Shown here: piece by piece, positions 12,801 through 24,200 of the stretch | Position numbering within the stretch: position 1 is the first letter of the stretch | Layout: each line of letters opens with the position of its first letter | Source of the DNA: Helicoverpa zea | Taxonomy: Eukaryota > Arthropoda > Insecta > Lepidoptera > Noctuidae | Assembly: GCF_022581195.2 (NCBI RefSeq) | Contig: NC_061455.1 | Span: 8,428,120-8,492,119 of the forward strand | Direction: 5' to 3' | DNA length: 64,000 nucleotides | Program-made: the position numbers and the translations under genes | Notes under the pieces: generated by a model | Databases searched by the model: none | Told to the model about the DNA's origin: nothing | What the model saw: the letters and a program-made list of their open reading frames with translations, nothing else

Positions 12801-15112
12801 ATTGTTTTTTATATTTTACCTTTTTTTCCTAACGTTTACAGATGATTTTTTTTTGTAATTAATCATCATGATAATAGCTAACACCTGAAAAAGGCAGTTT
12901 GGCTAAACATTCTAGAACTTACATAAAATTTTATCTGAAGTTCAAAATTACTGTTGGAGTTCAGTAGCCAAAAATGTTAAGGGCTTAAAAAAAAATTATA
13001 AGGGGTTTCTAAGCAGGTTTCTAATTTTGAACTTCAGATATAATTTTATTTAAGTTCTAGAATGTTTAGCCAAACTGCTTTTTTTCAGGTGTTAGCTACT
13101 ATCATGATGATTAATTACACAAAGAAACATCTGTAAACGTTAGGAAAAAAAAGATAAAATAGAAAAAACCTTTACTTTTGCAAAGGTCTTGTCAATATAA
13201 AGAATATAAGCCCAAACATGAGGTAGTTTACATATTCAGTTGTCGAGTTCCCTCGACCCTCTCTGGTCTCCATCATCAGGTCAGCTCCAAACCTTCACTG
13301 TTAAATAGTGCTTTGCATACACCTGAGTGTCAAGTTTTTACCCTATGTATGCCTACAACTTTCGAAGGTTGCCCTCGATTTCTCAGGGTTTCCATCATCA
13401 GATCCTGACCTGATGACTATGGGACCAACTGGCAGCTATTTCGCGTCGAACAAAAAAGAATCACGTAAATCGGTCTATAAACCTAGGAGTAATCGATGTA
13501 CATACATAGAAAAAAAAAAACATACCGGCCGAATTGAGAACCTCCTCCTTTTGGGAAGTCGGTTAAAAAGCTAACGATCGCTAGAATATTTCCCAAATAC
13601 CAATTAATATACTGGGGTTCCCAAACGTACGTCACTTATTTATTGTTATATGTATTTGGGTGTAACTCAGTACGTTTAAAATGTAAGCACGCAACATGCA
13701 GGAAGCATGGCTTCTGTCACGGCTCCGGCGCTGCGGGGCTTCGGCGATCCCATGCGAGCTTATCGTCGCAGATGGTTTTCTCGCTCACCACCGCAGCTTC
13801 TGAAGCTTCTAGCAGCGCTGAAACTACCTGCGCCTCAGCTCGCAGGCCGCCTCGCCCCTCCGCGCCTACGCGGTTTTGAATTGCACTCTAGGGGTAGGGC
13901 AGACAAGACTACGTGGAGTCGTTTTTGCAGCGATTCGTATTCGTCACTAACTTTGATTTTTGGTAGTAATATTAATTTTTGAGTTGGATCGAATTTGGTG
14001 ACCGTTGATCCATTTTAGGAAATAATATTTGTGCAAGGTTTGTGATTTTTCTGATGTTATGTCATTTATTTTGGATCATAATATTATATAGTTTAAGGCC
14101 CTCATAATAAAGTCAATTGATTTTTTTTTATTTTATTTGGTGCCTAGGGTTAGAGTCTTAAAAATATTTTTGGTGGCCGTCTAAATTATACCCTATTTTA
14201 AATGTCTAGTCGAGGTCGCGATCTCCATCGCCCGTGCCCACAGCGCGCTCGCCGTCGCCTGCGCCCAGCCACGCCACGTGGACCTCCGATGAAGGCAAGA
14301 AACACAAGAAATCCAAGAAAAAGCATCGAAAACATTCACCAATACCGGTTGGTATATTTATACATAAATTCATGATATAGGGCAGGATATCGTTTACAAT
14401 AAGATGTAGATTGTGGCATAAACATTTAGTAATCCGTTCGATAACTGTATATTTAGAAATCCCCAACGCCAGAGGAAGGCGGTATAACGGACGACGAGGT
14501 AGTGCGTCACAAGAGTAAGAAGTCAAAGCGTAGCGCTCCGAGCAGCCCGGAGGAGAGTGAAACACATGAACTGCCGCACAAGCCCAAGAAGAAGAAAGAC
14601 AAGAAGGACAAGAAAGAACGGTTTGTATAACACATACAATACATGAAAATTAATAAAAATGTTGATTATATCATACTGATTTTGCAATGGTCTGTAAGGG
14701 TATATTTTAATTGCGAATTGTAATTCTTATTGATGATATCTCAGTAAAATTAACACCTTTCGGCTCGTTACAATCAGAATTATGGTGAACGTTTTGTATT
14801 ATTATTTGTTTATGTCAACCCTAGTTCTCAATTGATTTGTGTGTGTTCACTTTTAATGTTCACAACATTTACTGGATAAAGACCTACCTACATCAAATAA
14901 CTTTTCCTCTCCGAACTTGTACACTAACTGGGAAAAAGTCAAAATGATTGTCATAAGGTGTCGAATGGTGGAATGAGGCAAAGTAATTTGAGGTGAGGTA
15001 CGAGTGCGTGATAACGGTGCCTGGTACCAGATCGGCGGCGTGGAGCGACGCGGAGCTGGAGTCGCGGCGCGCGGCGCTGCTGGCGCAGCTGCACGAGCAC
15101 GAGGCGGACTGA
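6877..15112 (+). CDS. Prp40: Pre-mRNA-processing factor 40 (Prp40)
   Basis: This is the U1 snRNP-associated splicing factor that bridges the 5' splice site and branch-point proteins in the nucleus. Eighteen exons join without a frame break: 6877-6879, 7678-7902, 8113-8268, 8345-8493, 8608-8762, 8919-9043, 9505-9653, 9814-9925, 10055-10180, 10367-10496, 10600-10706, 11123-11228, 11310-11539, 11619-11816, 11942-12046, 14210-14347, 14457-14620 and 15031-15112, giving 819 aa. There is a Pro/Met/Gly-rich N-terminus. Two WW domains lie near residues 94-120 (W95, W117, P120) and 135-161 (W136, W158, P161). Five or six FF domains cover about residues 250-660, followed by a Lys/Arg/Ser-rich tail ending LHEHEAD. 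The start codon is the last three bases of exon 1, and exon 2 continues EPPNTG in phase. If the last intron is retained, translation ends ERFV instead. Confidence 0.93.
7040..7212 (+). mobile_element. Helitron-like short element
   Basis: In Prp40 intron 1, a non-autonomous element starts near CTCATATTATAAATGCG and ends in a GC-rich stem followed by CTAG before T, the usual Helitron 3' form. It contains the familiar insect tract of repeated CTGT and CGCTTTCACG. It has no coding sequence. Confidence 0.55.
7233..7410. repeat. Two perfect 89-bp tandem copies
   Basis: Positions 7233-7321 and 7322-7410 read as identical by eye. They include the tract ACTGCATGCTCGTGTGTG and the end TCGTTTATTGTGTA. 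They lie in Prp40 intron 1, 270 bases before the acceptor of exon 2. Identity suggests a recent duplication or an assembly collapse/expansion. Confidence 0.85.
10731..11024 (+). mobile_element. tRNA-derived SINE in Prp40 intron 11
   Basis: The element has a 5' tRNA-like head: GTGGCCTAGGCCTAAAGGG resembles box A, and GGTTCGATTCC is a good box B. The body continues to GCCCAGCAGTGGGACG and a short simple tail. It lies between exons 11 and 12, transcribed with the gene. The head matches the SINE at 18.6 and 47 kb but the 3' half differs, so it is a related family with a different tail. Confidence 0.8.
12047..14209. repeat. Prp40 intron 15: Helitron, fold-back, LINE tail
   Basis: This 2.2-kb intron is several times longer than the others. 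It contains a Helitron-like copy (about 12122-12304, ending CTAG). A fold-back element follows, with roughly 150-bp arms at about 12803-12953 and 13019-13169 sharing GGTGTTAGCTA. A minus-strand non-LTR retrotransposon 3' fragment (about 13238-13567) ends in the motif seen as GAGAACCTCCTCC. A GC-rich block at 13690-13930 has unusual composition and no identified origin. Confidence 0.6.
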
Positions 15113-16148
15113 CGTCGCGTCACGCACATCCACATCTTCAACGACTACCCCAAGCCGCGCGCCGCGCCGCCCGACCGCGCCGCCGACCTCGACACGCGCT
15201 CCAACTCCGACCACTCGCTCACATAATCCCATTCCTGCAGTGGCTTCCCAAACCACAACACCGCTTGTCGACCGTCGTAATCGCGAGCTCACATCGCTGA
15301 AGTACCCATAGTGCATTTGTGTGGACTAAATCGATGGCTATGTGCATTACAGTCGCCATCAATGACATCCATGTTAATGTTTACAATAGACTGACTGGCC
15401 ATAACAGTAGCGTTATGTTTGGACATTTCATATTTCGCGTATACTGTGTGTTAATTTTAAGCTTGAGAATTTTAAAACTGTGTAGTGTTTTCAACAAGAA
15501 ATATTGATAAATCAGCGACTTAATATTATTAAACAGTGAATAACTTTTAAGTGACGTGAAGATGCAGTTCAGCTATGTAATGTAATTGTATGTTATTATG
15601 TACTTTATAATAACTTAGCAAGGTGATTTACAAAAACTTTTTTTATCGTTTGCAAAATTTATTGTAAATGTATCATATAATAAAGTTAATGCTAAGTACG
15701 GCGAAATAGCAATGTCAAGGAAAACTGCCTCTAGCTGTCTGGAGACTTTAATATTTTGTAAATGATTGTTCAGAAATGTTTTAAATAAGTACCAAATCAT
15801 AACTATGTTATTGTGCTCGCATTATTTAAATTTTTCAGTTAGTAATAATAAGGTCTGAGGTGGCGAGGTGCTGTTGCGCCTCCAGGTATATAACTACTTT
15901 CAGGTAAACAGTAATAATAGTATATAAGGCTGCATTCGAATATAGACGTTTTACATAGACACAAGTATTTTAATTAACTCCCAGTGTATGACCCCCTCCC
16001 CCCAAATAATGGCTTTGAGGTGCGCAGTGCGCACGTTTAGAATGCTAGCTAGATATTCATGTCAGATGACGACATCCGACAGCGAATGCACGTGCTGCCG
16101 CCGCTTCGATGCAAAACAGTTTCATCTAAAAAAATACGTTTTGAATGT
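15113..16148. other. Prp40 3' UTR and flank
   Basis: Sequence after the Prp40 stop is GC-rich for about 120 bases and then AT-rich. A canonical AATAAA at 15679-15684 is a plausible polyadenylation signal. No further gene is supported. Confidence 0.5.
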
Positions 16149-16341
16149 TAAGGTGTCTACACACCAAAGCCGCTGATGCCGGCGGCACAGCCCGGCGGCC
16201 CAACCCGCCGGCCGTATTTTGTACAATCATGCCGCCGGCTTTCATAGAGTATTTGACAATTACTAGAACACCACATGCCGCGGCAGTCGTGCCGCCGGGC
16301 TGTGCCGCCGGGTCAGCGGCTTTGGTGTGTAGACCCCTTTA
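16149..16341. repeat. GC-rich MITE with 26-bp inverted ends
   Basis: The ends AGGTGTCTACACACCAAAGC and its near-perfect inverse flank a core rich in GCCGCCGG. The outer TA/TTA suggests a TA or TTA target. It is non-coding; the open frame across it follows from the GC-rich palindrome. Confidence 0.75.
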
Positions 16342-16404
16342 GCTGCCGACTGCAACTGCCGCAAATCGATGTATGATGTTCCACAGGCTTATATTAGGTC
16401 CCAG

Positions 16405-16766
16405 GGGCCCGATTCTCCTAATTTTACTTAAGCGACATACGATTCACATTCGACTGCGATCCAATCACGACTCGATTACGATTGAAACGTATGTGGCACT
16501 CCGCTATTTTTTCTTTGAAATAAACGTTTTTATCCTTTTCTGTCATTCAATAATGAATCATTTTGTCTGCAAATGGTTTACGATTGCAATATGATTGTGG
16601 AGCAAACTACCGTATTGACCAAAATTACCAAAATAGCAGACCAATCGTATGTCGTTACATACGATTGGTCTTATATTAGTAGCAGAATGCCCGTTAAGGT
16701 TAAAACTGCTATTGGGATTCGATTTCTATTCAATTTTAACATAATTGACTTAGGAGAATCGGGCCC
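16405..16766. repeat. Harbinger-type MITE, copy A
   Basis: The inverted ends are GGGCCCGATTCTCCTAA. It is flanked by the 3-base target duplication CAG (16402-16404 and 16767-16769). The inside holds a strong palindrome around CAATCGTATG. A GGGCCC end together with a CWG 3-base duplication is typical of PIF/Harbinger elements. Confidence 0.85.
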
Positions 16767-16814
16767 CAGACCAAAGCATTTCAAAATCTATCCCAGAAGT
16801 CCTGAGAAAAACTG

Positions 16815-17208
16815 GGGCCGATTCTCCTAAGTTAATATTGTCAAAATCGACTAGAGATTGAATCGCAATATGATCGCAATAGCAGTTTTAACCATATCGG
16901 GCATTCTGCTACTAATATAAGACCAATCGTATTCCAATGACATTCGAATGGTTTGCGATTGGTCTGCTATTTTGGTCTATACGGTAGTTTGCTGTACAAT
17001 CATTTTGCAATCGTAAATCATTTGCAGACAAAATGATTCATTATTGAATGACAGAAAAGAAGACAGAAAATAAAAACGTTTATTTCAAAGAAAAAATAGC
17101 GGAATGCCACATACGCTTCAATCGTAATCGAGTCGGGATTGGATCTCAGTCGAACCAAGTCGAACGTGAATCGTATGTCGCTTAAGTAAAATTAGGTGAA
17201 TCGGGCCC
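16815..17208. repeat. Harbinger-type MITE, copy B (inverted)
   Basis: The same family as copy A but in opposite orientation, 48 bases away. It is flanked by CTG on both sides (16812-16814 and 17209-17211). The left tip has lost one C. Internal sequence matches the 39.2-kb copy closely. Confidence 0.85.
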
Positions 17209-17211
17209 CTG

Positions 17212-18293
17212 GTTGGTTTGACTCTTATTTAATATTACGAAAAATATGCTTACGAACTCTTAACTATTCCACTTTTATGATCTAAATTGAAATGAATTAT
17301 ATTAATTGACAAATACGAGGTACTGTACACAACTATGGAGAACATTTGAACCAGTTTTCCTCGGGACTCCAGGGAGCGATTTCAAAAATATTTGGATTTC
17401 GTGTTCAGAGTGCACTAAGGAACCCCCCTCGAACTATTGGTATTGGTATTCATCAGTCCGGCACACCCTCTGCTAATAAAGCGAAATTCTTGTGTATAGT
17501 AAGCTTGTTCTTGTCGCATACATTATACCGAGTCGCCATTATATTTGTGATTTCGTCTTCTGTAACATAAAATTGTAACATTTCCATTTTCCATTAGCTC
17601 ATCCCGAGCGAGTTCAGAGTACTGGTTATTTTTTACTATTGTGGACACAACAGAGTACTTGGCAATATGTAGAATGTAGACCAGGGGCTGGTCACTGCCG
17701 TACTTGACTAGATTTCGGTAAAAAATTTAGAAAAGCGCCATCTGCAATCCTCTTCCTAAAGTATTTAATATCTTCAAGTGATAATAGATGGCTCTTTAAT
17801 CAAAAATTAACTTCCATAAAATATCACTAAAATTATTGAAATCTAAAAATTATTTTATATATTAGTATTACGTAGGAAATCTATCAATTATTTTTATTAA
17901 ATCTGTACACTATTTTATATACATAAATTATTTTTCTATAATTATTTTTTTGGTTGGCAATAAACCGTGCCAACTGCCAATGCTGAAGTTAGAATTTGAA
18001 TTTTAATGGCGAGTACAGTACATACAATTTGTGTGTTAAGTTTTCGTCCATTTAAGTGTTTTCTGCTGTTGACTTGCGTTGATTTGAGTTTTACTCATCC
18101 GCTGTGTTTTCGGTGAATTAGTGAGTGAGTTGAGCTGTGCTCCTCTGTTTCATTGTTTCACATAACTTGCGAAAAGACGCCATTAGTGTTTAGTATTATT
18201 TGCGATAAAGACGCCTTTTTTGTGATATTTGTGAAATAGACACTGTTATTGTGTTATTAGCGATTAGAGACGCTTGTTTGAGTGCATATAATC
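17212..18293 (+). other. Upstream and 5' UTR of THAP/P-type gene
   Basis: No other gene is seen. The last 120 bases before the start codon contain three spaced copies of an AGACGC motif (after GCGAAA, GCGATAA and GCGATTAG), possibly a short degenerate repeat in the leader. I looked for a P-element terminal inverted repeat here and found none by eye. Confidence 0.4.
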
Positions 18294-21200
18294 ATGCCGA
18301 GGCGGTGCGAATTGGGATGTTCACACAACCCGGGTAAGTGCTTTCTTTATCAAGTTCATAGTACCTAGGGCCCGATTCTGTTAATAGTATCATTAAGTTA
18401 TTAATATCAAAATTGAATAGAAATTAAATCGCAATATCAGTTTTAACCATTTCGGGCATTCTGCTACTAATATTTATAAGACCAATCGTATTCCAACGAC
18501 ATTCGATTGGTTGCTATTGGTCTGCCGTTTTGGTTTATAGGTACATATTACCATATTATTCTTAGTCTATATTGCCATATTGCCTCAAAGTCGTGGTGGC
18601 CTAGTGGGTAAAGAGCCAACCTCACAAGTATGAGGGCGTGGGTTCGATTCCAGGTCAGGCAAGTACCCATGCAACTTTTCTAAGTTTGTATGTACTTTCT
18701 AAGTATATCTTAGAAACCAATGACTGTGTTTCGGATGGCACGTTAAACTGTAGGTCCCGGCTATCATTTAACATCCTTGGCAGTCGTTACGGGTAGTCAG
18801 AAGCCAGTAAGTCTGACACCAGTCTAACCAAGGGGTATCGGGTTGCCCGGGTAGCTGGGTTGAGGAGGTCAGATAGGCAGTCGCTCCTTGTACAGCACTG
18901 GTACTCAGCTGAATCCGGGAATTATTCCCAATAGTCCCCTCTAGCGCTGTCCTCCGGGGTGACAGCCGGGAATTGTCTTCCCAGTTATCACCGGGGTGAC
19001 AATTTGTGCCGACTGTTCCCTTTGAAAACTGACTAGAGGGGACAAATGGGAAGTCTATTTCTCAGTTGTCACCGGGGGGGTGACATTTGCTACGGTTCCT
19101 TCTTCCTTCCTAAGAAAAAAAAATGTAATTACCATAGATTTCAGGTTTTTTATTTATTATGTTACATAGAATCACATAAAAAAATATATATATTATTATT
19201 TTAACTAACACAATGTCAACAGGCTTACAAAAATCGATTTTTTTATAGTAGTTAATACTACTATAAAAAACAAAAACAACATTATGTTTCCTATAATAGG
19301 CACAATCACAGATAACTTTAATTAATACTAATCACAGATAATCACTAATGGTTAAGTTAAAAGTGCTTATTAGTCGCATGCTTATTTGTAACACAGTTTG
19401 TAATCTTGTTAAATTAAATAAAATTAAGAAAACGATTGGTGTTAATAGAAATTAATAATATGTGATGTACCTATTAAAGGAAACACAATGTTGTTTGTTA
19501 TAAGAAATAAAAACCTGAAATCTATGATAATTACATTTTTTTTTCTTTGGAAGATTCTATGTAGCATAATAAATAAAAAACCTGAAATCTATGGTAATTA
19601 CATTTTTTTTTCTTTGGAAGGAAGAAGGAACCGTAGCAAATGTCACCCCCCCGGTGACAACTGAGAAATAGACTTCCCATTTGTCCCCTCTAGTCAGTTT
19701 TCAAAGGGAACAGTCGGCACAAATTGTCACCCCGGTGATAACTGGGAAGACAATTCCCGGCTATCACCCCGGAGGACAGCGCTAGAGGGGACTATTACTA
19801 CATAGTATAAAACAAAGTCGCTTTTTCTGTCATGTGTCATGTTGTATGTCCCTATGAACGCTCAAATCTTTAAAACTACGCAACGGATTTTGATGCGGTT
19901 TTTTTTAATAGATAGAGTAACTCATGAGAAGGTTTTTATGTATAATAACATCTATTAAATAATGGAGAAATACTGTTACCCGTGCGAAGCCGGGGCGGGT
20001 CGCTAGTTGGGAATAATTCGAATCCGGTTAGACTGGAAGCCGACCCCAACATAGTTGGGAAAAGGCTCGGAGGATGATGATATTGCCATATTGCAATCGT
20101 AAATCGTTTGCAGACAATATGATTCATTATTGAATCACAGAAAAGGATAAACACGTTTATTTAAAAGAAAAAATAGTGGAATGCCACATACGCTTCAATC
20201 GTAATTGAGTCGTGATTGGATCTCAGTCGGATGTGAATCGCATGTCGCTAAAGTAAAATTAGCAGGGGCAGGATTCTGCGCAATTTTTTCTTTGAAATAA
20301 ACGTTTTTATCCTTTTCTGTCATTCAATAATGAATCATTTTGTCTGCAAATGATTTACGATTGCAATATGGCAATATAGACTAAGAATATTATGGTAATA
20401 TAGACCAAAATGGCAGACCAATCGCAAACCAATCGAATGTCGTTGGAATACGATTGGTCTTATATTAGTAACAGAATGCCCGATATGGTTAAAAAAGCTG
20501 TTGCGATGCAATTTCTATTCAATTTTGACATTATTAACTTAACAGAATCGGGCCCCAGAATCGTGCTCCTGAAAGCTCCTAGTCATCCGGATAAACTTGT
20601 CATCACGGGAGATACCAACTCAGTCAATTATAAGGTTGGGCGTTTAGAGAAACACAGTTCCTTACGAGTAACCATTTATTACTGAATCCCATATGAAATG
20701 ATACATGATTTAATAAGATAGACATACATAGATAGACACGCGCACACATACATAGGTAATAGGTATTCATTCATACATACACTATACAATATCAGCATAC
20801 AAACTTCATATTTTTGTAATTTATTTTTCAGGTGTGACACAACATCAATTTCCACACCCAGAAAAGAATCCTGAGTTATTCAAAGCCTGGGTTAATATAG
20901 TTGGTGGAAAACTGGAGACTGCAGATGATATCAAATTTTACAGAAAGCGAGTCATCTGTGACATACATTTTGCAGACAAGTTTAAGAATCGCAACAACCG
21001 TTTAAATAACATAGCTGTTCCTACTCTCCATCTTCAGGGTAAGATTTAGATCTTTATTCTTGAACTAGATCGCAATGCCACCTACTGAGTTAAAATTGCC
21101 ATTAAGAAAACAAAATTCTTAATTATTCACAATTAAACTGAACTGAAATCTTTTAGGCCACCTGTTTGCAGTATATTAATATTTAATTGGATATAAAATG

Positions 21201-24200
21201 CAGTTCATTCACCCCTTAACCAACTCGGTGAAGGTTGTTGTTTAGTGGGATCTTAGACTTGTTTTTACTATTTCCAGGTGCTCCATCACAAGATGCTCAT
21301 ATGCCTCCTGCAACTCCACATATACCAACTGAACTTCCTATGCCTGAACATAATATATGGAATCTGCCTTCTACATCAAAGCAAATAGTCACTGGTACGT
21401 AAATGCTTGGCTACCTACATTCTCAAATTATGTTTAACTAGCTGCCATAATTAAATACTGCATTTTTTTTATAATAATAATCCCCCCCCCCCATGGGGCC
21501 ACCTTGACGTGATGGGGGAAGGCATGAACGCTTAAAGAAGTCAGTAAGAACTAGACGACCCTGTGCCAATTGGTAAACATGAGGTACCATCAGAAAATAT
21601 AGTCATAACACCTCGGCTAACCCTTTCCAACTAACGGTCCCAACTTCCCAACTAACCTTCCCTTTCCCTTTACCTTCTCTTCAGTGTCTGATAAAATATA
21701 TATCTTATTACTTTAAAATATGTACTCTGCAGTCACCTTCTCTCTTTCACCTCTTAACTTTTCTTTTTCTTAAGTTTTAAAACATTGCTCCTAATATAAT
21801 TTAATGCGACTACGAAATAGAGTAATAATACCCCAGGCGGGTACCGGAGCTAATCGCGATGGAGAATCCCGCCCCCTTTGTATTCTGGGTGGGGGCGACG
21901 CTTTTTAAATTTCATTTTTTTCATAGATACCTTTAAGGCCACCTGTTTGCAGTATAGTAATATTTAATTGGATATAAAATACTGTTCATTCACCCCTTAA
22001 CCAACTCGGTGAAGGTTGTTGTTTAGTGGGATCTTAGACTTGTTTTTACTATTTCCAGGTGCTCCATCACAAGATGCTCATATGCCTCCTGCAACTCCAC
22101 ATATACCAACTGAACTTCCTATGCCTGAACATAATATATGGGATCTGCCTTCTACATCAAAGCAAATAATCACTGGTATGTAAACGCTTGGCTACCTACA
22201 TTCTCAAATTATGTTTAACTAGCTACCATAATTAATTACTGCATTAAGTAATATGTAACTGTTGTGTAGTCATTACAAACACACTTCAACTTGATTTATT
22301 GTAATGACAATTTAGGTTAATAATCCTCATGTAACTCACACTAGTAATTTTGATGTTTACAATGACAATGGTGAATTATTATTATTTTATTTTCAGCTGC
22401 ACCTCCCAATGCGTGTGTTATAGCAGCAGAACATAATTATTGCAGTAAACATGGTATACAACAAAGACGGAAACTTAAAGGAGACAAAAGTAAGTGCCAA
22501 TGTAGTTTATACCATAAGATATCCAAAAAAAATGTTTATACATAGGCTACTTTTTATCTGGGTGTGGAAAGTAGTAAAGTAAAAGTTTTTTTTTTTTTGC
22601 AGAAAAACTGAAATCAACTTCATCGCTGGAGAATGAATTAAAGATTTCAAGATTCCAAATGAAGAATTTAAAAACCGAAATTATTCGGTTACGTAAACGG
22701 AGTAGTAGTTTGAAAGAAAGATTAGCCAGCGTTGATAAAATTAGCAATACAAATTGTTTAAAAAAAATAACGAGAAATATGACAACTGCAGCAAAAATAT
22801 TCACAAACATGCAGTACACCCAAACTCACAAGAGAGCTCGTGGGCGGAGGTTTACTTTAAAGGAAAAAGTTTTGTCTCTCTCCATGTACAAAAAGAGTCC
22901 CAAGAGTTATACTCTTTTATATAAATACTTTACATTGCCCTCTATAAAATCATTAAAAAGGCTTCTTGCGAAAATTGAAATAGAGTCGGGGCTAAATAAG
23001 TTTTTATTCATAAAAATGAGAAAGACTGTGAAGGAATTAAGTCCAGAAGATCGCCTCTGCTGTCTTATTTTTGACGAGATGTCAATATCGCCGCAGATCC
23101 ATTACGACGGATCTAAGGATAAATTAAAGGGATTCGCTTGGCGTAGTAAAAAAATTGCTGACCATGTTTTAGTTTACATGGTCAAAGGATTAAAGAAAAA
23201 ATTTAAACAGCCTGTTGCATACTTTTTTACAAATTCTGTTAACAAAGCAGAATTAAAAGCCTTGACTATAAAAGTCATTAAATATGTTCAGGGTACAGGG
23301 CTTAATATTTTGTGCACAGTGTGCGACCAAAGCACAGTAAATGTCAGTGTAGTGAATGAAATTATTGAAGATAGTAGAATAAAATTCATAAAAGAAAATA
23401 AGGAATGGAGACATGATGTAATGGAAGTAGGGAAATCTAAAATTATCCCATTATTTGATGTCCCTCATTTATTGAAAGGGGTAAGAAACAATTTACTTAC
23501 GAAGGACTTAAAATATTTCGACTTCGAAGAAAAGGTTGAAAAGACGATAAAATGGGAATATTACCAGAAAATTTATGAAGCGGACAAATTACATGGTGAA
23601 TTAAAAATATGTCAGAAACTAACTGATGAACATATTTATGTGGAGAAAATAAAAAAAATGAAGGTCAAACACGCAACCCAAATTTTTAGCCGCAGTGTTG
23701 CTACAGCTGCAGAACATTTATCTGCTAGGGGCGATTTATCTAATGAGTGCCGCCAAGTAATTACATTTACCAAAATGATGGACAATTTATTTGATTCCTT
23801 AAATTCAAGCTCATTTAATATGATACATGGAAAAATGTATAAATGTGGTGTTAGAAACAATTCTCCTCATCATGAATTATGGGAAAATGCCAAAAAGGTA
23901 TTAAAATCAATAAAATTTATTAAAGTTAAAAAAGAAAAGGAAAATAAAATAAGATTAATTGAAACGAGTTCGGTACCTTCAATAAAAAATTTTATACGTA
24001 CTATTGAGGGCATGCAACAGTTGTGGAAAATATTATCCCAAAAATATTTATTTGATACAATGATGACCAGAAACTTTAACCAGGACCCACTGGAAAATTT
24101 TTTTGGGAACATTAGAAGTTTTGGGGTGAGGAATACGGCACCCAACACAATTAGCTTTGAAGGTGCCTATAAATCACTTCTTTTAAATAATTATAACTCA

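Larger units (their letters stand above)
18584..20079 (+). mobile_element. tRNA-derived SINE, interrupted, 15-bp TSD
   Basis: The SINE head is at 18590-18665 (GTGGCCTAGTGGGTAAAG, box B GGTTCGATTCC). Its 3' end is at 20020-20079 (GACTGGAAGCCGACCCC and an ATG/GAT-type tail). It is flanked by a perfect 15-base duplication ATATTGCCATATTGC (18569-18583 and 20080-20094) inside MITE copy C. The body is broken at 18918 by a fold-back element. A complete uninterrupted relative is at 47 kb. Confidence 0.88.
18368..20265. repeat. Harbinger-type MITE copy C, split by insertions
   Basis: The left part (18368-18583) begins GGGCCCGATTCT. The right part resumes at 20080 and runs to AAGTAAAATTAG near 20262, where the end is lost. 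The two halves are separated by a SINE, so the MITE is older than the SINE. It lies in intron 1 of the THAP/P-type gene. Confidence 0.75.

Noticed and set aside
14893..15316. Arg/Ala-rich frames on both strands at 14.9-15.3 kb
   Set aside because: These are GC-driven shadows over the last Prp40 exon and its 3' UTR.
18600..18665. A tRNA gene suggested by the A-box and B-box-like sequence
   Set aside because: It continues into a SINE body with target duplications and recurs at 10.7 and 47 kb, so it is a SINE head and not a functional tRNA.
22547..22819. Minus-strand hydrophobic frame opposite the start of the large THAP/P-type exon
   Set aside because: It is a shadow of the Lys-rich coiled-coil on the plus strand and begins in a poly-T acceptor tract.
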